Origin: Pseudomonas frederiksbergensis
GTDB lineage: Bacteria; Pseudomonadota; Gammaproteobacteria; Pseudomonadales; Pseudomonadaceae
Assembly (NCBI RefSeq): GCF_001874645.1
Contig: NZ_CP017886.1
Span: forward strand, 1,984,001 to 2,048,000
DNA length: 64,000 nucleotides
Direction: 5' to 3'
Below, piece by piece: positions 1-10,097 of the stretch (position 1 is the first letter of the stretch; every line of letters begins with the position of its first letter). The notes under the pieces are model-generated. The model ran no database searches, was not told the origin of the DNA, and saw only the letters and a list, made by a program, of their open reading frames with translations. Made by a program: the position numbers and the translations under genes.

Positions 1-696
<696 letters not shown>

Positions 697-701
<5 letters not shown>

Positions 702-1263
702 CCTGCTCGTCAATCGACGGCGAAACCGGCGCCGGAGCCTTGCTGACCACGACCATGGCCGGGCGCAGCAGACGACCATTGAGCATGTAGCCCTTCTGGA
801 ACACCTTCAGCACGCTGTTGGGTTCCATGTCGGCGCTTTCCTGCATGGCCATCGCCTGGTGGTGTGCGGCGTTGAACGGTTCACCTTCAGGATCGATCGC
901 TTCCAGCTGATAACGCTTCAGGGTGTCCTGGAACATTTTCAGGGTCAGTTCGATGCCTTCACGCATAGGGCGAATGCTTTCGTCGTCCGGGTTGGACAGC
1001 TCAAGGCCACGCTCCAGGCTGTCGATGATCGGCAGCAAATCGTTGGCGAATTTCTCCAACGCGAATTTGTGAGCTTTTTCTACATCCTGCTCGGCGCGAC
1101 GGCGGACGTTCTGCAGATCGGCAGCAACACGCAAAGACTGATCCTGCGCCCCAGCCAGTTGCTCTTCGAGCACTTGTACACGTGCCACCAGGTCTTCACC
1201 CGATGCTTCGGGAGCCTGATTGGCGTCTAGATTTTGCGTATCCAGCGTCTGTTCGTCAGCCAT
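697..1263 (-). CDS. grpE: GrpE nucleotide exchange factor
   Basis: A 188-residue GrpE, the exchange factor that releases ADP from DnaK. The N-terminal third is acidic and Gln/Glu rich, followed by a long coiled-coil helix (about residues 30-95, including [14 protein letters not shown]). The C-terminal beta domain carries the family signature [17 protein letters not shown] near residues 158-174. An AAGGAG-type ribosome site lies 6-13 nt upstream of the ATG (complement of 1270-1277). It sits just upstream of dnaK on the same strand and has its own sigma-32 promoter. Normal length for a gamma-proteobacterial GrpE. Confidence 0.97.
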
Positions 1264-1318
1264 AGATTTCTCCTTTCAAAATCGTGCGCGAACTCGACTC
1301 GCGCTTCTGCCCCGGTAT

Positions 1319-1344
1319 ATGGGGTCGCAATTTTCAGCTTCAAG
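1319..1344 (-). promoter_or_regulatory. Sigma-32 heat-shock promoter of grpE
   Basis: On the minus strand: CTTGAAG (complement of 1338-1344), a 13-nt spacer, then CCCCATATA (from 1324 down). This is a near-consensus RpoH promoter about 55 nt upstream of the grpE start codon. It has the same 13-nt spacing as the dnaK promoter. Confidence 0.85.
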
Positions 1345-1452
1345 GGCTGCCGGACCGCTGAATGCCATTACCCTTACAAAAACAGCTGATTTGACATTCC
1401 AGCGGGTTTTAAGAAAACAGCCTTACCAAGCAAATCGAGCTAAACACGGGCA

Positions 1453-1489
1453 TTGTCAGCCAGAAACAAAACACTGTATAAATAACCAG
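1453..1489 (+). promoter_or_regulatory. recN promoter overlapped by a LexA box
   Basis: TTGTCA (1453-1458) and TATAAA (1477-1482) with an 18-nt spacer form a sigma-70 type promoter. The sequence CTGTATAAATAACCAG (1474-1489) has the CTG-N10-CAG form of an SOS LexA operator and covers the -10 element. RecN is a classic SOS gene, so LexA repression is the expected regulation. Confidence 0.8.
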
Positions 1490-1513
1490 ACCTAAAGCCT
1501 GGGAGCGGCCTCT

Positions 1514-3187
1514 ATGCTGGTGCACCTGTCCGTACATAACTACGCCATCGTTGAACATCTTGATCTGGAACTCGATCGAGGGATGAGCGTGATCACAGGG
1601 GAAACCGGCGCCGGCAAGTCGATCATGCTCGACGCCCTGGGCCTGACCCTTGGCGATCGCGCCGACAGCGGCGTGATTCGCCCAGGCGCCGAGAAGGCCG
1701 ACATCCTGGCCACGTTCGACCTCGCCGATATCCCGGAAGCCAGTACCTGGCTGGCCGAGCGTGACCTCGATACGGATGGCCCGTGCATCCTGCGCCGGGT
1801 GATCACCGCCGAAGGTCGCTCACGCGGCTACATCAACGGCAGCCCCTGCCCACTGGGCGACCTCAAAGCCCTTGGCGAACTGCTGATCGATATCCACAGC
1901 CAGCATGAACACCAATCGTTACTGAAAACCGACACGCACCGCCGACTGCTCGACGAATACGCCGGCGCCACGGACCTCGCCCGCCAGGTGCAGCTTGCCG
2001 CCCAGCGCTGGCGACAAACCCGCCAGGAACTGGAACGACTCTCCAACTCCGGCGATGAACAGCGTGCTCGCCATCAACTGCTCAGCTATCAGCTCGAAGA
2101 GCTGGAAAACCTCGGCCTGGGCGAGAGTGAGCTGGAGCAACTGGAGCAGGAACACAAAAACCTGACCAACGCCGAAACCTTGCTCGGCATTTGCCGACAG
2201 GTGGTCGAGCAATGCAGCGAAAGCGATTCCGGCAATGTACTGAACGCCCTGACAGCCAGCCTCAATCGCCTGTCGAGCGTGAACAATTCAGTCGGCGCCC
2301 TGGGCGAAGCGACCAACCTGCTGACCAGCGCACAGATTCAGGTGGAGGAGGCCGTTGGCGAACTGAACCGCTTTCTCGACCACTTCGACGCCGATCCGGC
2401 GCGCCTTCAGCAACTGGAAGAGCGCCTCGACACGATCTATACCCTGGCGCGCAAACACCGGATCCAGCCCACCGAAGTCGCAGAGCTTCAACAAAGGCTG
2501 CTGGACGAGATCGAAACACTGAATGCCAACGACGAGTCCATCGAACGACTGAGCGAAGAGCTGGGCGCGTTTGCCCGGCACTATCAGGAAAAAGCCCGAG
2601 AACTGAGCGATCTGCGTCATCAAGCCTCGACCAGCCTGGCCAATGCCGTCGAACAGGAGATTCAACGTTTGGGTATGCCTGGTGGGCGCTTCACCATTGA
2701 GCTACGCCCCAACACCAGCACCGAACTGCTGCCCAACGGACTCGAACAGGTGGAACTGCTGGTCAGCGCCAACCCCGGGCAACCACTCAAGGCATTGGCC
2801 AAAGTGGCATCGGGCGGCGAGCTGTCACGAATCAGCCTGGCCATCCAGGTGATCACCGCACAAACCTCGCGAGTGCCAACACTGGTGTTCGACGAAGTGG
2901 ACGTTGGCATTGGCGGCCCGACAGCGGAAATTGTCGGCCAGCTCTTGCGCCGCCTTGGGGAACGCGGACAGGTACTAACTGTCACTCACTTGCCGCAAGT
3001 GGCCTCCCAGGGCCATCAGCATCTATTTGTCCACAAGGTACGCGGTGACGATGCCACGCACACCGCCGTGTCCAAGCTGAGTAAACATGAGCGGATTGAA
3101 GAAGTAGCGCGAATGCTCGGAGGGATCGACCTGACCAAGGAATCCCTGGCCCATGCAAAGAAAATGGTCGTGACTGCAAAAATTTAA
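1514..3187 (+). CDS. recN: DNA repair protein RecN
   Basis: A 557-residue SMC-like ATPase of recombinational double-strand-break repair. Walker A GETGAGKS lies at residues 29-36, followed by two long coiled-coil arms (about 160-220 and 290-370) around a hinge. The ABC-type signature ASGGELSRISLAIQ is near 431 and Walker B LVFDEVDVGIGG near 457. A GGGAG ribosome site sits 8 nt before the ATG. Full family length. Single-gene unit behind a LexA-controlled promoter, with a strong hairpin downstream. Confidence 0.97.
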   Translation: MLVHLSVHNYAIVEHLDLELDRGMSVITGETGAGKSIMLDALGLTLGDRADSGVIRPGAEKADILATFDLADIPEASTWLAERDLDTDGPCILRRVITAEGRSRGYINGSPCPLGDLKALGELLIDIHSQHEHQSLLKTDTHRRLLDEYAGATDLARQVQLAAQRWRQTRQELERLSNSGDEQRARHQLLSYQLEELENLGLGESELEQLEQEHKNLTNAETLLGICRQVVEQCSESDSGNVLNALTASLNRLSSVNNSVGALGEATNLLTSAQIQVEEAVGELNRFLDHFDADPARLQQLEERLDTIYTLARKHRIQPTEVAELQQRLLDEIETLNANDESIERLSEELGAFARHYQEKARELSDLRHQASTSLANAVEQEIQRLGMPGGRFTIELRPNTSTELLPNGLEQVELLVSANPGQPLKALAKVASGGELSRISLAIQVITAQTSRVPTLVFDEVDVGIGGPTAEIVGQLLRRLGERGQVLTVTHLPQVASQGHQHLFVHKVRGDDATHTAVSKLSKHERIEEVARMLGGIDLTKESLAHAKKMVVTAKI

Positions 3188-3202
3188 GATCACCAGAAAG
3201 CA

Positions 3203-3228
3203 CGAAGGCGACCCTCGGGTCGCCTTCG
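3203..3228. terminator. Hairpin between recN and fur
   Basis: A 12-bp perfect stem (CGAAGGCGACCC with GGGTCGCCTTCG) around a 2-nt centre follows the recN stop. The U-run is weak on both sides. It probably ends recN and, read from the other side, helps to end fur. Confidence 0.6.
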
Positions 3229-3235
3229 CTCGTTT

Positions 3236-3254
3236 CGCGGATCAAAAATCCGCG
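3236..3254 (-). terminator. Hairpin after fur
   Basis: CGCGGAT - CAAAA - ATCCGCG, a 7-bp stem starting 8 nt downstream of the fur stop codon on the minus strand. Together with the neighbouring 3203-3228 stem it forms a convergent terminator zone. Confidence 0.5.
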
Positions 3255-3262
3255 CGACATGC

Positions 3263-3667
3263 TTACTTTTTCTTGCGTACGTACAGCACCAGATTGTGAT
3301 CAACCATCTCGAAACCATACTTATCGACGATAGCCTTTTGCAGCCTTTCGATTTCTTCGTCGAAGAACTCGATCACTTCACTGGTCTCGACGTTGACCAT
3401 ATGGTCGTGGTGCTTGCCATCGTCGAGTTCAAATACCGCGTGGCCACCATCGAAGTTGTGACGGACCACAAGACCAGCCGCTTCGAATTGGGTCAGTACA
3501 CGGTAAACCGTGGCCAGACCGACATCCTCGCCAGCTTCCATCAGCGCCTTGTAAACATCTTCGGCACTCATGTGACGTTGCTCGGCGGAATCGAGCATTT
3601 GCAGAATTTTGACCCGTGGCAGGGTCACTTTGAGGCCGGCTTTGCGTAGTTCGCTATTTTCAACCAT
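3263..3667 (-). CDS. fur: Ferric uptake regulator Fur
   Basis: A 134-residue Fur repressor, which binds Fur boxes when loaded with Fe(II). The winged-helix domain covers residues 1-83, with the recognition region VGLATVYRVLTQF at 49-61. The metal-binding HHDHM motif is at 86-90, followed by the acidic EFFDEEIERLQ segment. The protein contains no cysteine, so it lacks the structural CxxC zinc pair of the E. coli type. Length is normal. Divergently arranged with bamE, with about 97 bp between start codons. Confidence 0.97.
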   Translation of the reverse strand: MVENSELRKAGLKVTLPRVKILQMLDSAEQRHMSAEDVYKALMEAGEDVGLATVYRVLTQFEAAGLVVRHNFDGGHAVFELDDGKHHDHMVNVETSEVIEFFDEEIERLQKAIVDKYGFEMVDHNLVLYVRKKK

Positions 3668-3764
3668 GGTCAGCTTTCTCGCGATGCTGCTTCGCAGCTT
3701 CTCTTAATGCGGGTATGATCGGCGTTTACGTTGTCCCAGCCAAGATAGTGGAAGTCGCCCACCG

Positions 3765-4292
3765 ATGCAAAACACCAAGCTCTTGCTAACCAGTTTCACC
3801 TTCGTGGGACTGCTCGCACTCGCCGGTTGTTCATTCCCCGGGGTTTACAAAATCGACATCCAGCAGGGCAATGTCGTCACGCAGGACATGATAGACCAGT
3901 TACGCCCGGGAATGACCCGTCGGCAAGTACGGTTTATCATGGGTAACCCTCTGCTGACCGACACGTTCCATGCCGATCGCTGGGATTACTTGTATAGCCT
4001 GCAGCCAGGCGGCGGTGAACGCCAACAGGAACGCATCAGCGTTATCTTCAACCCTAACGACCAGCTTGTCAGCCTGTCGGGCGATTTCATGCCTGGCGTG
4101 AGCCGAGACGAAGCGATTCTCGGCAAGGGCACCGGCACCACCGTAAGCGCCCCTGCTGAAAACGCCGAGAAGCCGAAGCCAGAGAAACCAGTAAAACCGG
4201 GCTCGCTGCTGGATCAGATCCAGAAGGACGTCGACAAAGTCGAAACCGTTCCGGTCCCGACGCCAGCACCGCTGGACACAACGCCGCAATAA
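3765..4292 (+). CDS. bamE: Outer membrane assembly lipoprotein BamE (OmlA/SmpA)
   Basis: A 175-residue lipoprotein of the Bam outer-membrane protein insertion machine. The signal peptide ends in LALAGC, with the lipidated cysteine at residue 22. The BamE fold follows at about 30-115, including [18 protein letters not shown] and the WDYLYSL strand. The C-terminal 50 residues are a Pro/Lys/Glu-rich tail typical of Pseudomonas OmlA. A likely -10 TATGAT is at 3714-3719. Divergent from fur, as in other pseudomonads. Confidence 0.95.
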   Translation: MQNTKLLLTSFTFVGLLALAGCSFPGVYKIDIQQGNVVTQDMIDQLRPGMTRRQVRFIMGNPLLTDTFHADRWDYLYSLQPGGGERQQERISVIFNPNDQLVSLSGDFMPGVSRDEAILGKGTGTTVSAPAENAEKPKPEKPVKPGSLLDQIQKDVDKVETVPVPTPAPLDTTPQ

Positions 4293-4305
4293 AATGCGAC
4301 GCAAC

Positions 4306-4332
4306 AAAAAGCCCGGCATGTCCGGGCTTTTT
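4306..4332 (+). terminator. Rho-independent terminator of bamE
   Basis: AAAAAGCCCGG - CATGT - CCGGGCTTTTT, an 11-bp stem that is A-rich on one side and T-rich on the other. It can act in both directions, so it may also end the rnfH-side transcript. Confidence 0.85.
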
Positions 4333-4353
4333 GTCGTCTGTCACCAAGGAAAT

Positions 4354-4671
4354 CTACTGATCCCTAGCCTTGGCCTGCGCCGCAGCCTTGGCCGCCCGCA
4401 ACCGACGAACCTCTTTTGGATCCGCCAGCAACGCTCGATAAATCTCGATGCGGTCACCCGCCTGAACCTGACGGCTCTCGGGATCGGCAATCACCTTGCC
4501 GAAAACCCCTACCGGGCACGCTACCAGGTCCAGCTCGGGAAACAGCTCGGCAATGCCTGATTCAGCCAGTGCCGCTCGTAAAGTAGTGCCCACGGGCACC
4601 GCCACCTTGAGCAACACCTGGCGGTCGATGGCGGCATACACCACCTCGACGTCAATCACCGACTCAACCAT
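4354..4671 (-). CDS. rnfH: RnfH family ubiquitin-like protein (UPF0125)
   Basis: A 105-residue protein with the beta-grasp RnfH signature: VEVVYA near the N terminus, a PVGTTLRAALAESGI helix and VGVFGKVIADPESRQVQAGD in the middle, then a Lys/Ala-rich tail. The biochemical role of the family is not settled; it is conserved next to ratA. Its start codon lies inside the end of ratA (8-nt overlap), so the two are translationally linked. Confidence 0.9.
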   Translation of the reverse strand: MVESVIDVEVVYAAIDRQVLLKVAVPVGTTLRAALAESGIAELFPELDLVACPVGVFGKVIADPESRQVQAGDRIEIYRALLADPKEVRRLRAAKAAAQAKARDQ

Positions 4672-5098
4672 GCAACTGCTTGGCGCGCTGACAGAACGCG
4701 TCCACCAGCGTGTTCGCCGCCTGATTGAACAACGGCCCTAGCGTCGCCCGAACAATCGGCCCAGCATAATCGAACGACAGGTCCAGACTGATCTTGCAGG
4801 CCTTCTCGCCCAACGGCTTGAATACCCAAACACCATGCAGTTGATTGAACGGCCCCTCTTCGAGATTCATCTCGATCGAATGCCCAGGCACCAGCGTATT
4901 GCGCGTCACGAAATGCTGGCTTAACCCGCCCTTGGCCACACCCACGCTCGCGCGCATGTGCTCGGCAGAGCTTTCCAGCACTTCTGCCTCGGAACACCAG
5001 GGCAAAAACTCTGGATAGCGCGCCACGTCATTGACCAGGTCATACAGCGCTTGCGCGGGATACGGCAACAGGGCCGAACGTTGAATATGTGTCGTCAT
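4664..5098 (-). CDS. ratA: RatA/COQ10 family START-domain protein
   Basis: A 144-residue START-like (polyketide cyclase/COQ10) protein. The ATG at the complement of 5096-5098 is chosen because the protein then begins MTTHIQRSALLPYPAQ, as in the family; upstream in-frame codons give an unlikely extension. The motif ARYPEFLPWC is diagnostic. In E. coli RatA is described as a toxin blocking ribosome subunit joining, while the COQ10 relatives bind ubiquinone; sequence alone does not decide. Overlaps rnfH. Confidence 0.9.
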   Translation of the reverse strand: MTTHIQRSALLPYPAQALYDLVNDVARYPEFLPWCSEAEVLESSAEHMRASVGVAKGGLSQHFVTRNTLVPGHSIEMNLEEGPFNQLHGVWVFKPLGEKACKISLDLSFDYAGPIVRATLGPLFNQAANTLVDAFCQRAKQLHG

Positions 5099-5105
5099 GT
5101 CAGCG

Positions 5106-6509
5106 TCACTTCCACAGCTGGGCGGCAAACACTACAAGAATGCCAATAGGCGCCACATAGCGCATCAAGAACAAAGTCAGAGCAAACAATGCCGGGCTGC
5201 GCATCGACAATTCGTCGCGTACCGCCTCACGGCCCATCACCCAACCGGCGAACACCACAAAACACAAACCACCGAGTGGCAACATGATCCGCGAGGTGAA
5301 AAAGTCGATCACGCCAAAGAAATCCAGACCGCCTTGCGCGCCCCATTGGTACAGGTGAAACGCACCGCCATCATTCACGAAAAACTTGGCCTGTTTCCAG
5401 ATATTGAAGGAAAACACCGTTCCCAAGCCAACAAACCAGCAACTGAACGCCAGCCAGAACGTCACCCAGCCACGACGGATGTTGGTCCGCTCAACCAGGT
5501 AGGCCACCATCGGCTCCAGCAAGGAAATCGCCGAACTCCAGGCCGCTATCGCCACCAGCACGAAGAACACCACGCCCATCAACTGGCCGAATGCGACGTT
5601 ACCAAAGGCAAATGGCAGGCTGACGAACATCAATCCAGGCCCTTCGCTTGGGTTCAAACCTGCCGCAAACACAATCGGAAACAACGCCAGACCAGCCAGC
5701 AACGAAACAAAGGTATCCAGTAATGCAACGCCAACAATGGTCCCGGAAATCGACGAATGCTTAGGCATATAAGCACCGTAGATCATGATCGAACCAACAC
5801 CGACGCTCAGGGAAAAAAACGCATGTCCCATGGCCGGCAGCAAGCCGTCCAGCAACTTGTCCGGGTTGAAGTCGAACATGAAGTGCACGCCCTCCATGAA
5901 ATGCCCGGTAGTCAGGCTGTAGCCCAACAGAATCACCAGCATCACGAACAGCAACGGCATCATGATCCGCAAGCTGCGCTCTAGCCCCGCGACTACGCCT
6001 TTGGCGATAACGAATGCCGACAACAACATAAAGAGGGTGTGCCACAACGTCAGGCGCCAAGGGTCGGCGATCACCCCACCAAAATAGGCGCCGACCTGAT
6101 CGGCCGTCACGCCCTGGAAGTCACCGCGCCCCATGTCGATGATGTAATCCAGCGACCAGCCACCCACCACACTATAGAAAGACAGAATCAGCAGTGCCGT
6201 GATCATCCCGGCAAACGCGCCCCAGGACCATTTCGCCGAATGACCGGCTTCAAGTGCCAGCACCTTCAAGGCATTTGCCGGACTGTGCCGGGCACGACGA
6301 CCAATCAGGGTTTCGGCCAGCATCACCGGCACGCCAATCAGCGCGATACACGCCAGAAATACCAACACAAACGCGCCGCCGCCATAGACGCCGACCATAT
6401 AGGGGAATTTCCAGATACTACCCAGCCCCACGGCTGAACCGGTCGCAGCGAGTATGAAAACCCAACGGCTAGCCCAACTGCCGTGGACTGAAACCTTGTC
6501 TGACGACAT
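5106..6509 (-). CDS. Sodium:neurotransmitter symporter family (NSS/SNF) transporter
   Basis: A 467-residue LeuT-fold inner-membrane transporter with about 11-12 hydrophobic segments. The unwound TM1 sodium/substrate site reads [17 protein letters not shown] near residues 20-36, the counterpart of LeuT GNAVGLGN. The start at 6507-6509 (MSSDKV) is preferred; an upstream in-frame ATG would add 17 residues that do not look like family sequence. Members import amino acids with Na+; the substrate cannot be read from sequence. Convergent in function with no neighbour. Confidence 0.9.
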   Translation of the reverse strand: MSSDKVSVHGSWASRWVFILAATGSAVGLGSIWKFPYMVGVYGGGAFVLVFLACIALIGVPVMLAETLIGRRARHSPANALKVLALEAGHSAKWSWGAFAGMITALLILSFYSVVGGWSLDYIIDMGRGDFQGVTADQVGAYFGGVIADPWRLTLWHTLFMLLSAFVIAKGVVAGLERSLRIMMPLLFVMLVILLGYSLTTGHFMEGVHFMFDFNPDKLLDGLLPAMGHAFFSLSVGVGSIMIYGAYMPKHSSISGTIVGVALLDTFVSLLAGLALFPIVFAAGLNPSEGPGLMFVSLPFAFGNVAFGQLMGVVFFVLVAIAAWSSAISLLEPMVAYLVERTNIRRGWVTFWLAFSCWFVGLGTVFSFNIWKQAKFFVNDGGAFHLYQWGAQGGLDFFGVIDFFTSRIMLPLGGLCFVVFAGWVMGREAVRDELSMRSPALFALTLFLMRYVAPIGILVVFAAQLWK

Positions 6510-6612
6510 CCTTAACACGCCCAACCGATCAAAAAAGAGGGCGCATTGTCCGGGATTCACTCAATGCGCTCAAGCACGCAGGTTCACCGTAGCCGACTCG
6601 CGCGCAACTCCC

Positions 6613-6627
6613 TATAATGCCGCCCCT
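6613..6627 (+). promoter_or_regulatory. Consensus -10 element directly at the smpB start codon
   Basis: TATAAT at 6613-6618 ends only 9 nt before the smpB ATG (6628). A transcript starting 7-10 nt downstream of this box would have almost no 5' leader. The -35 region at the normal spacing is poor. No Shine-Dalgarno-like sequence is present in the 30 nt before the ATG. Confidence 0.6.
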
Positions 6628-7110
6628 ATGGCTAAACAGAAGAAACACCCCGAAGGGACCATCGCGCAGAATAAAAAGGCGCGACACGATTACTTCATCG
6701 AACACCGGTTCGAGGCTGGCATGGTCCTGGCCGGCTGGGAAGTAAAGAGTTTGCGTGCAGGCAAGGCGCAACTGGTCGACAGTTATGTGCTGCTCAAGGA
6801 TGGCGAGGCCTGGCTGCTCGGCAGTCATATCACCCCGCTGACCACCGCCAGCACCCACGTCATCGCCGACCCGACGCGTACGCGCAAGTTGCTGCTCAAC
6901 CAGCGTGAGCTGGAGAAGCTGTTTGCCGCTGTGCAACAGAAGGGTTACGCCTGCGTCTGCCTGTCGTTGTACTGGAGCAAGCACTTGATCAAGTGCGAGA
7001 TCGCTCTGGGCAAGGGCAAGAAGGAATACGACAAGCGTGATACCGAGCGCGAACGCGATGCCGGTCGCGAGCTGCAGCGCGCGGTGCGGAACAAGGGTAA
7101 GGAAGATTAA
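6628..7110 (+). CDS. smpB: SsrA-binding protein SmpB
   Basis: A 160-residue SmpB, the tmRNA-binding partner for trans-translation ribosome rescue. It starts [20 protein letters not shown] and carries the family core [20 protein letters not shown] and [11 protein letters not shown]. The basic C-terminal tail ([15 protein letters not shown]) is the part that enters the mRNA channel. The start was chosen by family comparison; longer in-frame starts upstream give non-family residues. Its RNA partner ssrA lies about 9.3 kb downstream. The mRNA may be leaderless. Confidence 0.96.
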   Translation: MAKQKKHPEGTIAQNKKARHDYFIEHRFEAGMVLAGWEVKSLRAGKAQLVDSYVLLKDGEAWLLGSHITPLTTASTHVIADPTRTRKLLLNQRELEKLFAAVQQKGYACVCLSLYWSKHLIKCEIALGKGKKEYDKRDTERERDAGRELQRAVRNKGKED

Positions 7111-7140
7111 TCTTCCAGCCTGAGTTTTGTGGCGCGAGCG

Positions 7141-7215
7141 AAAAGATCGCAGCCTGCGGCAGCGCCTACATCGATACGCGATCTATGTAGGCGCTGCCGC
7201 AGGCTGCGATCTTTT
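7141..7215. repeat. REPIN palindrome (copy 1)
   Basis: A long imperfect inverted repeat: AAAAGATCGCAGCCTGCGGC... mirrored by ...GCCGCAGGCTGCGATCTTTT around a short centre. The same core recurs at 45445, 47959, 51256 and 58586. It sits between the convergent smpB and lldR genes and could fold as a transcript-end hairpin. Confidence 0.9.
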
Positions 7216-7229
7216 GCGTTTAAAAACGA

Positions 7230-7997
7230 TCACATCCCCTTGCGCCGCTCCGCACGAGCCATGCGCTGCATTTCCTGACGCACCTCTTCGAGCACCTCCT
7301 GCACATACAAAATGTGCCGGCTGGAGATTTCTCGCGCCTGCTCTGCGTGCCCTTCGATAATCGCCTGATACAAATCCCGGTGCTGACTGATCAGCATGTC
7401 GCGGGTTTCGGTGCGCTGTTTGTACATGCCACCGATGTTGGTCACCACGTTGCGTTTGAGCAGATCGAACAACCCGCGAATGGTGTGCAGCAACACCGCG
7501 TTGTGGCTCGCCTCGGCAATGGCCAGGTGAAACTTCGCGTCTGCCGCGCCCTCTTCCGCCCGGCTCACTTGATCATGGCGCGAATAGCAGTCTTGCAACT
7601 CTTCGAATGCCGCAGTCAGTCGCTCGCGGTCAACATCCGTCGCGCGCAACGCGGCGTAATAGGCACATGAAGCTTCCAGCGTATGGCGAAACTCCAGTAG
7701 ATCACGCTGGGCTTCGGGATTGCTTTCCAGCAGGTGCAACAATGGATCGCTGAAGGTTGAACCGAGCGATTCAACCACATAGTTACCGCCGCCCTGGCGA
7801 CTGACCAATAGCCCTTTGGCCGCCAGCTTCTGGATCGCTTCTCGCAATGAAGGGCGCGACACTCCGAACTGCTCAGCCAAGGCACGCTCTGCCGGCAATC
7901 GCTCACCAGACTTCAGCGTGCCCTCAAGAATCATCCCCTCGAGCTGCTCGACAATATCGTCAGACAAACGGCGCTGACGAATCTGATCAAACCCCAT
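7230..7997 (-). CDS. lldR: Lactate-responsive GntR/FadR-type regulator LldR
   Basis: A 255-residue FadR-subfamily regulator. The N-terminal winged helix (about residues 10-75) contains ERLPAERALAEQFGVSRPSLREAIQ. The C-terminal FCD ligand domain (about 85-235) has the metal/ligand histidines in KFHLAIAEASHN and SQHRDLY. It is divergent from lldP, and a perfect 17-bp palindrome with a TGGT-N3-ACCA core lies between the two genes, so it most likely represses the lactate operon until lactate binds. Full length. Confidence 0.92.
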   Translation of the reverse strand: MGFDQIRQRRLSDDIVEQLEGMILEGTLKSGERLPAERALAEQFGVSRPSLREAIQKLAAKGLLVSRQGGGNYVVESLGSTFSDPLLHLLESNPEAQRDLLEFRHTLEASCAYYAALRATDVDRERLTAAFEELQDCYSRHDQVSRAEEGAADAKFHLAIAEASHNAVLLHTIRGLFDLLKRNVVTNIGGMYKQRTETRDMLISQHRDLYQAIIEGHAEQAREISSRHILYVQEVLEEVRQEMQRMARAERRKGM

Positions 7998-8189
7998 AAC
8001 TCATTCTCCACGATCCCGACGGCTCGCCGGGCTCTCTATTCTGGCCTATTGACGTCGCGCCAGCACCTACCAGACAGCGTTTGATCGAACAGATCAGATG
8101 ACCTCTGCACCGCTCATTCGACGAAAGTTTCAGGGCGACAAATTGACACACCGCCCCCAAGGCTTTTACCCTAGCCGACAGCGATTGTA

Positions 8190-8206
8190 AATTGGTATTA
8201 CCAATT
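8190..8206. promoter_or_regulatory. LldR operator in front of lldP
   Basis: AATTGGTATTACCAATT is a perfect palindrome (8 + 1 + 8) with the TGGTNNNACCA core used by FadR-family regulators. It lies 52 bp before the lldP ATG and about 190 bp before the lldR ATG. Assignment to LldR is inferred from position. Confidence 0.85.
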
Positions 8207-8258
8207 ATCCAAGAACGCTGACCAGTGCCTGACCAACAACAATTAGGGGCCACCCCAT

Positions 8259-9947
8259 ATGCAAACCTGGCAACAGCTTTACAGCCCGCTCGGCAGTCTC
8301 GGCTTGTCCGCGCTCGCGGCCGTTATCCCCATCGTATTTTTCTTCCTGGCTCTGGCCGTGTTCCGCCTCAAAGGACACGTCGCCGGGAGCATCACGCTGG
8401 CGTTGTCGATTCTGGTGGCGATCGTTGCCTTCCAGATGCCTGTCGACATGGCCTTCGCCGCGGCTGGCTATGGATTTGCCTACGGACTGTGGCCAATTGC
8501 CTGGATCATCGTGGCGGCGGTGTTCCTCTACAAATTGACAGTCAAGAGCGGCCAGTTCGAAGTGATCCGCAGCTCGGTGCTGTCGATTACCGACGACCAG
8601 CGCCTGCAAGTGCTACTGATCGGTTTCTGCTTCGGCGCGTTCCTGGAAGGTGCCGCCGGATTCGGCGCACCCGTGGCGATTACCGCCGCGCTGCTCGTAG
8701 GACTGGGTTTCAACCCTCTGTACGCCGCCGGCCTGTGCCTGATTGCCAACACTGCGCCCGTGGCTTTCGGCGCACTGGGAATTCCGATCATCGTCGCCGG
8801 CCAGGTAACGGGCATCGACGCGTTCAAGATCGGTGCCATGGCGGGCCGCCAACTGCCGCTGTTGTCGGTGTTCGTGCCGTTCTGGCTGGTGTTCATGATG
8901 GACGGCCTGCGCGGCGTCAAGGAGACCTGGCCGGCAGCATTGGTGGCGGGGTTGAGCTTTGCCGTCACCCAGTTCTTCACCTCGAACTTCATCGGCCCCG
9001 AACTACCGGACATCACCTCGGCACTGGTCAGCCTGATCTGCCTGACCCTGTTCCTCAAGGTCTGGCAGCCCAAGCGCTCGTTCGCCGAAGCGACCGCCAG
9101 CGTCGGTGCCGCAAGCGTGAGAAGCGTCGGAGGCTTCGGTCAACCGCGTACGACCCAACCTTCACCGTACAGCTTCGGCGAGATCTTCAAGGCCTGGTCG
9201 CCGTTCCTGATCCTCACCGCGCTGGTCACCATTTGGACCCTCAAGCCTTTCAAGGCAATGTTCGCCGCCGGCGGTTCGATGTACAGCTGGGTGTTCAACT
9301 TCGCCATCCCGCACCTTGATCAACTGGTGATCAAGACCGCCCCGATCGTAGCCGCCCCGACCGCCATTCCCGCGGTATTCAAACTCGACCCGATTTCGGC
9401 GACCGGCACGGCGATTTTCTTCTCCGCACTGATCTCGATGCTGATCCTGAAGATCAATTTCAAAATTGGTATTACCACCTTAAAAGAAACCTTCTTTGAG
9501 CTGCGCTGGCCTATTCTGTCGATCGGCATGGTGCTGGCCTTCGCCTTCGTCACCAACTATTCAGGTATGTCGTCGACCATGGCGCTGGTGCTGGCAGCCA
9601 CCGGCGCGGCCTTCCCGTTCTTCTCGCCATTCCTCGGTTGGCTGGGTGTGTTTCTGACCGGTTCGGACACCTCGTCCAACGCCCTGTTCAGCTCGCTGCA
9701 AGCGACCACTGCACACCAGATCGGCGTTAACGACGTGCTGTTGGTGGCGGCGAACACCAGCGGTGGCGTGACCGGCAAGATGATCTCGCCACAATCGATC
9801 GCCGTGGCCTGCGCCGCGACCGGCCTGGTGGGCAAGGAATCCGATCTGTTCCGCTTCACCCTCAAGCACAGCCTATTCTTTGCCACTATTGTTGGCCTGA
9901 TTACGCTGGCCCAGGCCTACTGGTTTACCGGCATGCTGGTGCATTAA
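8259..9947 (+). CDS. lldP: L-lactate permease LldP
   Basis: A 562-residue LctP-family lactate/proton symporter with about 12-14 membrane segments. Family landmarks include [21 protein letters not shown] (near 125-145) and [14 protein letters not shown] near 470. First gene of the operon with lutABC and dld, reached through a 150-bp gap, while the later genes overlap. A weak AGGGG ribosome site precedes the ATG. Carries an operator-like 14-mer inside its coding sequence. Confidence 0.96.
   Translation: MQTWQQLYSPLGSLGLSALAAVIPIVFFFLALAVFRLKGHVAGSITLALSILVAIVAFQMPVDMAFAAAGYGFAYGLWPIAWIIVAAVFLYKLTVKSGQFEVIRSSVLSITDDQRLQVLLIGFCFGAFLEGAAGFGAPVAITAALLVGLGFNPLYAAGLCLIANTAPVAFGALGIPIIVAGQVTGIDAFKIGAMAGRQLPLLSVFVPFWLVFMMDGLRGVKETWPAALVAGLSFAVTQFFTSNFIGPELPDITSALVSLICLTLFLKVWQPKRSFAEATASVGAASVRSVGGFGQPRTTQPSPYSFGEIFKAWSPFLILTALVTIWTLKPFKAMFAAGGSMYSWVFNFAIPHLDQLVIKTAPIVAAPTAIPAVFKLDPISATGTAIFFSALISMLILKINFKIGITTLKETFFELRWPILSIGMVLAFAFVTNYSGMSSTMALVLAATGAAFPFFSPFLGWLGVFLTGSDTSSNALFSSLQATTAHQIGVNDVLLVAANTSGGVTGKMISPQSIAVACAATGLVGKESDLFRFTLKHSLFFATIVGLITLAQAYWFTGMLVH
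9464..9477. promoter_or_regulatory. Second LldR-operator-like sequence inside lldP
   Basis: AATTGGTATTACCA, identical to 14 consecutive bases of the operator at 8190-8206, lies about 1.27 kb downstream inside lldP. It encodes KIGIT, so codon constraint could explain it; a role as an auxiliary operator is speculative. Confidence 0.3.
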
Positions 9948-10097
9948 ACGCTACACGAAACACCGAAAAACCGACGCTGGGCTTTGACCCTGGCGTCAGC
10001 GACTCACCACCCGGTCTGCAAGGCTGCTGAAAGCTTCCCGCTTTATAGTCAGCAGCCTCAGCAGACGGATAACCGGGACCACCCGGAGACACGCCTG

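Noticed and set aside
1828..2665. Several long frames opposite recN
   Set aside because: Shadows of the recN coding sequence.
4664..5098. ratA with rnfH as a classical toxin-antitoxin pair
   Set aside because: The names suggest it, but both genes are conserved housekeeping-type genes, and no antitoxin action of RnfH has been established.
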